Assembly: GCA_028818995.1 (NCBI GenBank)
Contig: JAPPMR010000450.1
Span: forward strand, 1 to 8,421
Reading direction: 5' to 3'
Length of the DNA stretch: 8,421 bases
Source of the DNA: Candidatus Poribacteria bacterium
GTDB taxonomy: Bacteria; Poribacteria; WGA-4E; WGA-3G
Shown: in pieces, positions 1-6,523 of the stretch
Layout of the letters: each line of letters opens with the position of its first letter
Position numbering within the stretch: the stretch's first letter is position 1
Made by a program: the position numbers and the translations under genes
Notes under the pieces: model-generated
What the model saw: only the letters and a program-made list of their open reading frames with translations
Told to the model about the DNA's origin: nothing
Databases searched by the model: none

Positions 1-106
1 CCCTAACATCGCACTTTTATACATAGAAATGTCTCCTAAGTTTAGGATTCTGTCAGTTTTGTAATTAGAGTATCAAAAAGGTGTGTTTTTGTCAAACGTT
101 ATTAAT

Positions 107-136
107 TTGACCTTATGTCTTGAAATATGTTATGAT
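107..136 (+). promoter_or_regulatory. Predicted sigma70-type promoter of the WD40-protease gene
   Basis: A -35-like TTGACC lies at 107-112 and a -10-like TATGAT at 131-136, separated by 18 bp. The -10 is preceded by TG at 128-129, which makes it an extended -10 (TGnTATGAT). Transcription would start near 143 and give a leader of about 120 nt before the ATG at 265. This is motif matching by eye. The surrounding sequence is AT-rich, which raises the chance of random -10 matches, but the combined -35, spacing and TGn are better than usual background. Confidence 0.5.
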
Positions 137-250
137 ACTGATATGAAGGGCTATTAGTATGCCAAATAGATTTTGAGAAGATGTATTGTTAGATTTTGTG
201 ATATTCTCATAAACATTTGCCTCTACTAAAAAACGAACTTACTGACCTAA

Positions 251-256
251 AAGGAG
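251..256 (+). promoter_or_regulatory. Ribosome binding site that fixes the start of the WD40-protease
   Basis: AAGGAG lies 8 nt upstream of the ATG at 265. The reading frame is open further upstream to a TTG at 217, but that TTG has no purine-rich site before it. Starting at 265 also puts a clean signal peptide at the very N-terminus. Both observations favour 265. Confidence 0.8.
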
Positions 257-264
257 TTTTATTT

Positions 265-2811
265 ATGAAAATAAAGTACTTGTTTCTAATCACCTATTTT
301 GTGTTTGCCACGCTATTACTACCAAATGTATCTATATCAGATTATACCGAATGGAGTTTACCCGAAGGTGCTAAAATCCGCCTTGGGAAAGGCACAATCA
401 AGGAAGTAAAATTATCCCCAGATGGCACGCTGCTTGCTGTCGCTAGCTCAATTGGGACTTGGATATACGATGCACATACTGGTGAAGAACTGACTTTGCT
501 TGCAGGACATACATTGAGTGTTAACAGTGTCGCATTTAGTAGTGATGGTAAAATCCTCGCCAGTGGGAGTGCTGACGCTACTATCCGCTTGTGGGAAGTA
601 TCCACGGGCACACACCTAAAAACCCTTAAGGGACATACAGGTATAGTGACCAGCTTATGCTTTTCTTCGGATGGCCGCACCCTTGCAAGTGCAAGTATAG
701 ACAAAACCATACGATTGTGGAGGGTTGCCTATGGCACACACCTGAAAACTCTCAAAGGGGATGAACTAAAATCTTATCATTTTTTCTCTAACGTTGCTTT
801 TAGTAGTGATGGGAATATATTCGCTATTATTCTTTCCATGGGAAATGGGAAAGAAATCTATCTTTGGGATCCCACCTCTGGCACGCAGCGTAAAATCCTC
901 ACAGAGCAAACAGAGTCTGTTAAAGATACAGCCTTCAGCCATGATGGCAAATCCGTCGCTGGTGCTGTTGGTAACGAAATCCACCTCTGGACTACTGTCT
1001 CTGGTGAACACCTGAAAACCCTAAAAGGAGACAAACCGGTCTCCAGTGTTGCTTTCAGTAGTGATGGTAATACGCTGGCGAGCGCGAGCGAAGACGAAAT
1101 TTATCTCTGGGATACTACCTCCGACACACATCGTAAAATCTCTGCCGCGCATAGGGATTCTATTATCAGTCTTGAGTTTAGCGGCGATAGCAAAACCCTT
1201 GTTAGTGCAAGTGAGGTTGAAGTCTGTCTATGGGATGCTGACTCTGGCAAACACTTGAAAACCATTAAGGGACATACAAAGAAGATCTCCGCTGTTGCTT
1301 TCAGTGGAGATGGTAATACGCTTGCAAGTGCGAGTGAAAACGAAATCCGTCTGTGGAATGCTATCTCCGGAGCGCAGCGCAAAATCCTTATAGGGCATAC
1401 AAACCTTGTTCAGGATATTACCTTCAGCAGTAATGGCAAAACCCTCGCTAGTGCAAGTAGCGACGAAACTATCCGGCTGTGGAATGCTGTGTCCGGAGAA
1501 CATTTGAGAACCTTCACAGGGCACACAGAAGCGGTTAGTAGGGTTGCTTTCAGCCCGGATAATAGCATTCTCGCTAGCAAATCTCTTTTCGACGGGGAAA
1601 TCTTTTTGTGGGATGCTGTCTCTGGTGCCCCACGCAAATTACCGGGAGAGGCAGGCTTAATTTCGAATGTTTCCTTTAGCCCTGATGGTAAAACCCTCGC
1701 TACTGGCACTGATACTGCATCCATCATCGGGTTGAGGGATGTTGTCTCTGGTAGACTTTTGAAAGATTTTTCTTGTGAAGATCGGTCTTTTTTTACTAGC
1801 GCTGCTTTAAGTGAGGATGGTAAAACCATTGCTGGTGCCGCACAGCAAGGCCTTTCTCGAAACAAAATCTATTTATGGGATGTCGTCTCTGGTAGACAGC
1901 ACAAAACCCTTACAACTCATACAGGTATAATTTACGATGTTATTTTTCGCGATAACGACATCCTTGCATCTCAGATGGGAAGCGAAATCCATCTATGGCA
2001 TATTCCCTCCGGCGAGCGTCTGAAAATCCTCACAGGGCACACAAAGATCCTTGGGGATATTGCCTTCAGTAGTGATGGCAAAACCCTCGCAAGCGCGAGC
2101 AGAGATGGTACGGTGCTACTCTGGAACACATCAGATCGGAACATACCAAGTCCACAGGGTATTCATAAACTAACACCAGAAGATATTGCTAAAAAAGCTA
2201 AAGCTTCAACAGTCGTTGTGATTGCAGATGTTAACAGGCCAGAAGGTAAACATAGTCTTGGGAGTGGTTTCTTCATTGATGTAGACATGATTGCCACTAA
2301 TCATCACGTTGTTGAAGGATTTGTTGGGGGTTATGTTAAGTTGGTTAACATGGATAAATGGTACTACATTAAAGAAATCGCCGAAGTAGATGAAGATAAT
2401 GATTTAGCCATTCTCAAAATTGATGGGTTTATTCCCCATTGGTTATTTCTCGGTAATAGTGAAACGGTTAAGGATGGGGAAACTGTTTACGTTATGGGCA
2501 ATCCAGAAGGAAGAGAAGGTACGTTTTCAGACGGTGTTGTCAGTAATGCCAGCCGGACTGCCAACCTAATCCAAATTACAGCCCCGATTTCTGGAGGTAG
2601 CAGCGGAGGGCCTGTGATTAACAGCCAGGGAGAAGTAATAGGTATTGTTGTAGCAAGCGCGGCAAAAGAAAGGTTAGAACCTGTGCGTAACTTCAAGGGA
2701 GAAGTAATAAACGTTATTGTAAGAAAAGTTCCAGTAGGACAAAATCTAAATTTTGCAATCCCTTCGAACTATCTTGAAAAATTGATTGATAAGATAAGAA
2801 AGAAGGAATAA
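265..2811 (+). CDS. Exported WD40-repeat (two-propeller) protein with C-terminal HtrA/trypsin-like serine protease domain
   Basis: This 848-residue protein begins with a signal peptide: a basic start (MKIKY), a hydrophobic core at about 6-20, and likely cleavage after S25 (S-I-S|D). Residues about 38-626 are some 14 WD40 repeats of about 40 residues with recurring FSSDGKTLAS, IRLW and GH elements, the number expected for two seven-bladed propellers. Residues about 640-848 form a chymotrypsin-fold protease of the HtrA/DegP kind. Its triad is visible: H681 in TNHHVV, D713 in DNDLAIL, and S780 in GGSSGGPV, with a late QNLNFAIPSN strand typical of the family. No PDZ domain follows; the protein ends about 13 residues after that strand. 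The expected location is periplasmic or extracellular, with the propellers as a protein-binding platform presenting substrates to, or regulating, the protease. That role is inferred from architecture. The gene is monocistronic, with its own promoter and a convergent neighbour. The exact substrate is unknown. Confidence 0.9.
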   Translation: MKIKYLFLITYFVFATLLLPNVSISDYTEWSLPEGAKIRLGKGTIKEVKLSPDGTLLAVASSIGTWIYDAHTGEELTLLAGHTLSVNSVAFSSDGKILASGSADATIRLWEVSTGTHLKTLKGHTGIVTSLCFSSDGRTLASASIDKTIRLWRVAYGTHLKTLKGDELKSYHFFSNVAFSSDGNIFAIILSMGNGKEIYLWDPTSGTQRKILTEQTESVKDTAFSHDGKSVAGAVGNEIHLWTTVSGEHLKTLKGDKPVSSVAFSSDGNTLASASEDEIYLWDTTSDTHRKISAAHRDSIISLEFSGDSKTLVSASEVEVCLWDADSGKHLKTIKGHTKKISAVAFSGDGNTLASASENEIRLWNAISGAQRKILIGHTNLVQDITFSSNGKTLASASSDETIRLWNAVSGEHLRTFTGHTEAVSRVAFSPDNSILASKSLFDGEIFLWDAVSGAPRKLPGEAGLISNVSFSPDGKTLATGTDTASIIGLRDVVSGRLLKDFSCEDRSFFTSAALSEDGKTIAGAAQQGLSRNKIYLWDVVSGRQHKTLTTHTGIIYDVIFRDNDILASQMGSEIHLWHIPSGERLKILTGHTKILGDIAFSSDGKTLASASRDGTVLLWNTSDRNIPSPQGIHKLTPEDIAKKAKASTVVVIADVNRPEGKHSLGSGFFIDVDMIATNHHVVEGFVGGYVKLVNMDKWYYIKEIAEVDEDNDLAILKIDGFIPHWLFLGNSETVKDGETVYVMGNPEGREGTFSDGVVSNASRTANLIQITAPISGGSSGGPVINSQGEVIGIVVASAAKERLEPVRNFKGEVINVIVRKVPVGQNLNFAIPSNYLEKLIDKIRKKE
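376..2142 (+). repeat. Tandem array of about 14 WD40-coding repeats (about 120-135 bp each)
   Basis: Repeated nucleotide blocks such as gatggtaaaaccctcgc and variants recur at the same place in each unit, matching the protein blades. The first unit ends at about 510, the second at about 636, and the last at about 2142. Blade-end sequences alternate between an LKT type and an RKI type over much of the middle of the array, suggesting growth partly by duplication of two-blade units. Units 10-12 are the most diverged and lack the GH and WD signature residues in places. This is a protein-coding repeat inside an intact reading frame. Confidence 0.85.
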
Positions 2812-2901
2812 AGTTTTGGATGTAACGGCTGTTCTATGCTATAAAACTCCGCGAAGATATTGCTCAAATAACTATTTCCAACAACTTATAAAACCTTTTT
2901 C

Positions 2902-3942
2902 TTACGCAGAGATATAAACCTTTTCACCACTTTTCGCGCTGTCGTAGAGAGCATCCAATATCTGCATAAAGATATAAGCATTAGACACATCAACATCTGG
3001 TGCCACTTTTCCTGCTATAGCCATAGCGAAATGGTTAAGTTCGTAATAGAAAACAGGCACATCTTCAGGCAGTTCTCCATGATCAATTTCTATGAGTTCA
3101 TCAATCGGTTCTCGGACAAAACCACCATCTTTGAATCGCGATATGCCACCATTTGTGATTGCACCAGTAGTACCGTAAAGTTCCACGACGCTGCCAGAAT
3201 CTGAATGACTCATCCGTGAACAGTCAATCTGGATAGTTTTTCCACCTTCGCAACCCAGGAGACCTGTGAAATAGTCTTCCGCTGCGCCCTCAGGACCATC
3301 ATATTGTGGATAAAGCACATGCTTTGATGCAAATGCCCATTCAGGTTTTGGACATCCCATCCACCACCATGTCAGATTGAGTTCGTGCGAATAGTGTTGT
3401 CCTAATGAGCCACCTTTCTGTCCATAGACATGTAGCCATCGGCTGTTGGCATCAAGGGTTGGAATGAAGTTGTATTTTCCAAAAACGCGGGCGTGAAATG
3501 GGTCTCCAATTGCACCGTTTAGGACAGCGCGTCGAATCTGTCGGTTGTTTGGAAAGTGACGCATGAAATAGCAGAATTGGAGCGTCTTGCCGGACTGCTG
3601 TGCTGCTTCCTCCAACTCTAAAATTTCAGGAGCGCGGATAGCATGCGGTTTTTGGACTAAGACATGTTTACCTGCGTTGAGCGTATCTAAAACTTGTTGC
3701 AATCTACCATCTGGGGAAGTGGCGAGATAGACAGCATCAACAGCAGGGTCGTCAAGGAGTTCTGTATAGTCAGCGTAGCGGTGTGGTACCGCGTAGTCAT
3801 CTCCTGCTTGTTCACGGCGGGTTGAGTCACATTCTGCAATAGCGGTGACGTTTAGTCGAGAGGTGGCATTGGCGGCATTGATAGCTTGGCAGCCTGCCCA
3901 TCCACATCCGACGACTCCGAGTTGAATAATTTGGTTTGTCAT
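2902..3942 (-). CDS. Gfo/Idh/MocA family NAD(P)-dependent oxidoreductase with variant active-site motifs
   Basis: This 346-residue cytoplasmic protein has the usual length for the family, whose members oxidise or reduce sugars, inositols and related polyols using a bound or diffusible nicotinamide cofactor. An N-terminal Rossmann fold shows GxGxxG at residues 12-17 (GCGWAG), then an acidic residue after the second strand (E37/D39 region). The second conserved motif, usually EKP, is here VQKPHA at 96-101, with K98 kept. The third, usually GGxxxDxGxHxxD, is GGSLGQHYSHELN at 177-189: H186 is kept while the two aspartates are Q182 and N189. The C-terminal half is the expected beta-sheet substrate and oligomer domain. 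The ATG start is preceded by an AGGA about 10 nt upstream. The gene sits 21 bp downstream of the binding-protein gene on the same strand, so the two are probably co-transcribed. The substrate cannot be assigned, and the altered motifs mean dehydrogenase activity is likely but not certain. Confidence 0.88.
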   Translation of the reverse strand: MTNQIIQLGVVGCGWAGCQAINAANATSRLNVTAIAECDSTRREQAGDDYAVPHRYADYTELLDDPAVDAVYLATSPDGRLQQVLDTLNAGKHVLVQKPHAIRAPEILELEEAAQQSGKTLQFCYFMRHFPNNRQIRRAVLNGAIGDPFHARVFGKYNFIPTLDANSRWLHVYGQKGGSLGQHYSHELNLTWWWMGCPKPEWAFASKHVLYPQYDGPEGAAEDYFTGLLGCEGGKTIQIDCSRMSHSDSGSVVELYGTTGAITNGGISRFKDGGFVREPIDELIEIDHGELPEDVPVFYYELNHFAMAIAGKVAPDVDVSNAYIFMQILDALYDSAKSGEKVYISA

Positions 3943-3963
3943 TTGGCATGTATCCTACTTTCG

Positions 3964-5160
3964 TTATGGTGCGACAACTTTATAATGTTCAACTTTTCCA
4001 CCGCGAATTGTCTGAATAGCAAGACTTTTGACAGGGTGTCGGTTTGCATCGTAATGCGAAATAGATGTTGCACCCTTGTAATCTTTGACTTCTGCAAAGG
4101 CATTGCGAACAGCAGCATAATCAAGTGAACCCGCTTTCTCTATTGCGCGTGCCAAAAGCCGCATTGCATCATAGCCTGACGCTGCAACACCATCAGGTGG
4201 ACTTTCGTACAACGCCATGTATCCGTTCACAAATTCCTGCACATCTACGTCTTGTGTCGCTACGGAAAAATTAGTCGGATAATAACTGCCGTCTAACACA
4301 GTGCTATCGTCTAAGATGCCAAGGAACCGTTCTCTGTCATCCCAAGCGCTGCCACCGAGGAAGGTCGCTTTGATGCCAGCTTGTCGTGCTTTCTCTATCA
4401 AAAGAGGGGTTTCTGGTTGATGACCGGGAGAGAAGATAACATCAGGTGTAACGTCCAGCTCCTGAATTTCCATGAGCAGTGCTGTAAAGGTAGTCTCACC
4501 TGAAGGGTAGGAGCCGCTGTGAACGATTTGACCACCGATTTCCTTATAAGATGCTTCAAACGCTTGGACAAGGTCAGTGGAGTAGTTATCACCTTCTTCA
4601 TAGAATGTTACCGCCGTTTTAGCATTAAGTTCGTCAGGGTTCATAGCGAAACTTGCCATAACTTTCCCTTGAAATGGATTTGGCACCGTGATGAGAAAGA
4701 TATGATCTCCTGATTCTGGGACATTTGAGCCGCTTGATCCGGGAAGCATGAGTCGCTGTGCTTGCTGTGCAATCGGACCAACCTCAAGTGCCATAGTTGA
4801 ACGGACAGGACCGAGCAGGGCAAATACGTCTTCCATCTCAATTAATTCTTCTGCTGCGGCTATACTTGCTTCTGGTGTTGGTGGTTTATCTGCTACAGGT
4901 TGATTATTTCGGGTAATAAACTCAACCTCCATGCCGAGTATTCCACCATTTTCATTAATTTGGGCACGAGCGGTTTCAGCACCTTGACTAAAGGTGGTGT
5001 AGCTATGCGATGGTTGAATGACACCAATTTTTAGTTTTGTCTCCATCGGAGGTGTGGTGTCGGTTGGAATCATCTGATCAACTTTTTCACATCCTAATAG
5101 AGATATACTTAGAAGTACCAATAGAACAATTGAAATCAAGTAAAAACTTTTTATATTCAT
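3964..5160 (-). CDS. Lipoprotein ABC-transporter-type substrate-binding protein (Leu/Ile/Val-binding, type 1 periplasmic fold)
   Basis: This 398-residue protein has a lipoprotein signal: a hydrophobic stretch at residues 7-22 ends in a lipobox (L-L-G-C) with C24 as the lipidated cysteine. A short linker rich in Pro and Thr (about 25-40) leads into a type 1 periplasmic-binding fold (Peripla_BP_6, LivJ/LivK-like) from about 42 to 395. Recognisable family landmarks are KIGVIQPSHSYTTFSQGAE (43-61), NENGGILG (69-76), FALLGPVRSTMALEVGPIA (113-131) and ASGYDAMRLLARAIEKAG (327-344). Homologues bind branched-chain amino acids, amides, urea or small aromatics. Start: an ATG with GGGGAG at 5171-5176 (minus strand), about 10 nt upstream. 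No permease or ATPase gene lies in the window, so it is an orphan binding protein here, either sharing a transporter encoded elsewhere or acting in sensing. It is the first gene of a probable operon with the dehydrogenase downstream. Confidence 0.88.
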   Translation of the reverse strand: MNIKSFYLISIVLLVLLSISLLGCEKVDQMIPTDTTPPMETKLKIGVIQPSHSYTTFSQGAETARAQINENGGILGMEVEFITRNNQPVADKPPTPEASIAAAEELIEMEDVFALLGPVRSTMALEVGPIAQQAQRLMLPGSSGSNVPESGDHIFLITVPNPFQGKVMASFAMNPDELNAKTAVTFYEEGDNYSTDLVQAFEASYKEIGGQIVHSGSYPSGETTFTALLMEIQELDVTPDVIFSPGHQPETPLLIEKARQAGIKATFLGGSAWDDRERFLGILDDSTVLDGSYYPTNFSVATQDVDVQEFVNGYMALYESPPDGVAASGYDAMRLLARAIEKAGSLDYAAVRNAFAEVKDYKGATSISHYDANRHPVKSLAIQTIRGGKVEHYKVVAP

Positions 5161-5246
5161 TATGTGAAATCTCCCCTTCGCGTAAAACGCTTGAAAAATA
5201 TTTAGGTTTATGGTAAAGTTTTGCTAAAATTTTAAGACTTGTGAAA

Positions 5247-5275
5247 ACAATAACAGATTCCTTTGATCTTGTCAA
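5247..5275 (-). promoter_or_regulatory. Predicted promoter of the binding-protein/dehydrogenase operon
   Basis: Read on the minus strand, a perfect TTGACA (plus 5270-5275) is followed after 17 bp by TATTGT (plus 5247-5252). A TG dinucleotide one base upstream of the hexamer forms an extended -10 (TGTTATTGT). Transcription would start near plus position 5240, giving a leader of about 80 nt. The -35 overlaps a short dyad CTTGTCAAG (5268-5276), a possible operator. Motif-based only. Confidence 0.55.
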
Positions 5276-5400
5276 GTTCAGAAATATATTCCTCAAATTG
5301 CCTTTTCCAAGACAACAGATAGCATTTTAATAAACATAGTCCAACTTACAGAAGCACAGACAAGAATCTTTTACTTACTCCGTTCGTTTTTATACACATA

Positions 5401-5406
5401 AAGGAG
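5401..5406 (+). promoter_or_regulatory. Ribosome binding site of the LLM oxidoreductase
   Basis: AAGGAG ends 7 nt before the ATG at 5414, an optimal spacing, and it supports this start. A TATACA just upstream (5391-5396) resembles a -10, but I see no convincing -35 at the right distance, so I do not call a promoter for this gene. Confidence 0.75.
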
Positions 5407-5413
5407 TTTACCT

Positions 5414-6472
5414 ATGGAACTCGGATTTTTCACAATGCCCTTGCACCCGCCCGGTAGCGACACGACCAAAACGTTAGATGATGACCTTGAACAGGTAGTG
5501 GCGTTAGACAAATTAGGCTACAAAGAAGCTTATATTGGTGAACATTTTACGTTTACATGGGAAAATATTCCGTCTCCTGACCTCTTTATCGCCAGAGCAC
5601 TTGGAATGACAGAGAACATTATCTTTGGTACAGGAATAACGTGTATGCCGATACACAATCCGGCAGTCGTTGCACATCGCATCGCGCAGTTAGACCATCT
5701 TGCACACGGACGATTCCATTGGGGCGTTGGCTCCAGTTCTACACCGAGCGATGCAGAAATGTTCATGGCATCCGCTGACAGACGGCAGGCAACTCGGGAA
5801 GGAATTGATGCTGTTCTTAAAATTTGGACGGATCCTGTACCGGGACATTATAAAAGCGATTTCTGGGAATTTAAAATCCCCGAAGGACATCCAGACATCG
5901 TGAGCATCCACATGAAGCCGTATCAGAAACCGCATCCTCCGATTGCGCTTGCAGGGTCATCAACCAAATCCGATACGCTTATTTTTGCTGGCGAACGCGG
6001 GTGGATTCCGATGAGCATCAATCTTGCACCTGTCTCAGTCATTAAGACGCATTGGGATGCCGTTGAAGAGGGTGCTGCAAAAACAGGACTTTCCCCATCC
6101 CGATCCACATGGCGAATCGCGCGCGAAGTATACGTTGCGGATACCGACGAGCAGGCACGAAAAGAGGCTATTGAAGGCACACTCGGACGCGATTTTCGGG
6201 ATTATTGGTTTAGACTCTTTGGATGGGAAAAATTCAAGATGAACCCAGATATTCCAGACGTAGAAACATGTTTGGAGACCTTATTGGATACATTGTGGAT
6301 TGTTGGTAGTCCTGACCATGTTGCAAATCGCTTACGTCAACTGTATGAGGATGTCGGTGGATTCGGGGTGCTACTTGCAATGGGACACGAATGGGAACCT
6401 AAGGAGCAGTGGACGCATTCAATGGAACTTCTGAAGAATGAAGTGATGCCGCAATTGACGGATTTGACTTAA
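5414..6472 (+). CDS. LLM-class flavin-dependent oxidoreductase (bacterial luciferase-like monooxygenase)
   Basis: This 352-residue soluble protein of typical family length is a TIM-barrel flavin enzyme that uses reduced FMN or F420. Family landmarks in order: first strand LGFFTMPLHPPG (3-14), GEHF (42-45), FGTGITCMPIHNPAVVAHR (71-89), the segment LDHLAHGRFHWGVG (93-106), RQATREGIDAVLKIWTD (124-140) before the usual insertion, KPYQKPHPPIALAG (168-181), and a C-terminal IVGSPDHVANRL (296-307). The opening MPLHPPG plus GEHF resembles the limonene 1,2-monooxygenase-type branch (LimB-like) as I remember it; this is a subfamily guess, not a substrate assignment. There is no signal peptide. It is transcribed divergently from the binding-protein operon across a 253-bp gap and is followed 51 bp later by the ceramidase-like hydrolase, with which it may be co-transcribed. 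A two-component monooxygenase would need a flavin reductase; none is in the window. Confidence 0.88.
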   Translation: MELGFFTMPLHPPGSDTTKTLDDDLEQVVALDKLGYKEAYIGEHFTFTWENIPSPDLFIARALGMTENIIFGTGITCMPIHNPAVVAHRIAQLDHLAHGRFHWGVGSSSTPSDAEMFMASADRRQATREGIDAVLKIWTDPVPGHYKSDFWEFKIPEGHPDIVSIHMKPYQKPHPPIALAGSSTKSDTLIFAGERGWIPMSINLAPVSVIKTHWDAVEEGAAKTGLSPSRSTWRIAREVYVADTDEQARKEAIEGTLGRDFRDYWFRLFGWEKFKMNPDIPDVETCLETLLDTLWIVGSPDHVANRLRQLYEDVGGFGVLLAMGHEWEPKEQWTHSMELLKNEVMPQLTDLT

Positions 6473-6480
6473 AGGTAGTA

Positions 6481-6497
6481 GGCACACGCCGTGTGCC
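6481..6497 (+). repeat. Perfect GC-rich inverted repeat between the LLM and ceramidase-like genes
   Basis: GGCACAC and GTGTGCC form a 7-bp perfect stem with a 3-nt GCC loop. It begins 9 nt after the LLM stop and lies 15 nt before the GGAG of the next gene. No U-run follows, so it does not look like an intrinsic terminator. It could be an mRNA-stabilising or processing hairpin, or a copy of a short dispersed palindromic repeat. Confidence 0.7.
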
Positions 6498-6512
6498 GTA
6501 ACACAACGATAT

Positions 6513-6516
6513 GGAG
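6513..6516 (+). promoter_or_regulatory. Ribosome binding site that fixes the GTG start of the ceramidase-like gene
   Basis: GGAG lies 7 nt before the GTG at 6524. The frame is also open from a GTG at 6491, but that codon lies inside the second arm of the hairpin at 6481-6497, lacks a ribosome site, and would add 11 residues (starting MCRNTT) that do not resemble the family N-terminus. The start at 6524 gives a protein beginning KTRLKAGAAETNIT, which matches the first strand of the family. Confidence 0.7.
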
Positions 6517-6523
6517 TAACCTT

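Noticed and set aside
217..264. Upstream TTG start adding 16 residues to the WD40-protease
   Set aside because: No ribosome site precedes it, while AAGGAG is ideally placed before the ATG at 265, which also begins a normal signal peptide.
342..1865. Several antisense open frames across the WD40 gene (342-710, 1101-1382, 1410-1865 and others)
   Set aside because: They mirror the repetitive coding sequence, share the same internal repeat pattern, and lack ribosome sites or recognisable protein features.
376..2142. Repeat array as a possible CRISPR or satellite
   Set aside because: Repeats are imperfect, about 120-135 bp, without spacers, and keep one reading frame that encodes WD40 blades.
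2812..2901. Possible bidirectional terminator in the convergent gap (AGTTTT at 2812-2817 with AAAACT at 2843-2848)
   Set aside because: The arms are AT-rich, the loop is 25 nt, and no proper U-run follows; not strong enough to call.
5087..5296. 69-residue minus-strand frame overlapping the binding-protein start and its promoter
   Set aside because: It overlaps the lipoprotein signal region in another frame and the predicted promoter, with no family resemblance.
5391..5396. TATACA as the -10 of the LLM gene
   Set aside because: No acceptable -35 lies 16-18 bp upstream, and the resulting start would fall about at the ribosome site.
6491..6523. Earlier GTG start for the ceramidase-like gene
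   Set aside because: It lies in a hairpin arm with no ribosome site; the GTG at 6524 has GGAG at 7 nt and yields the family-like N-terminus.
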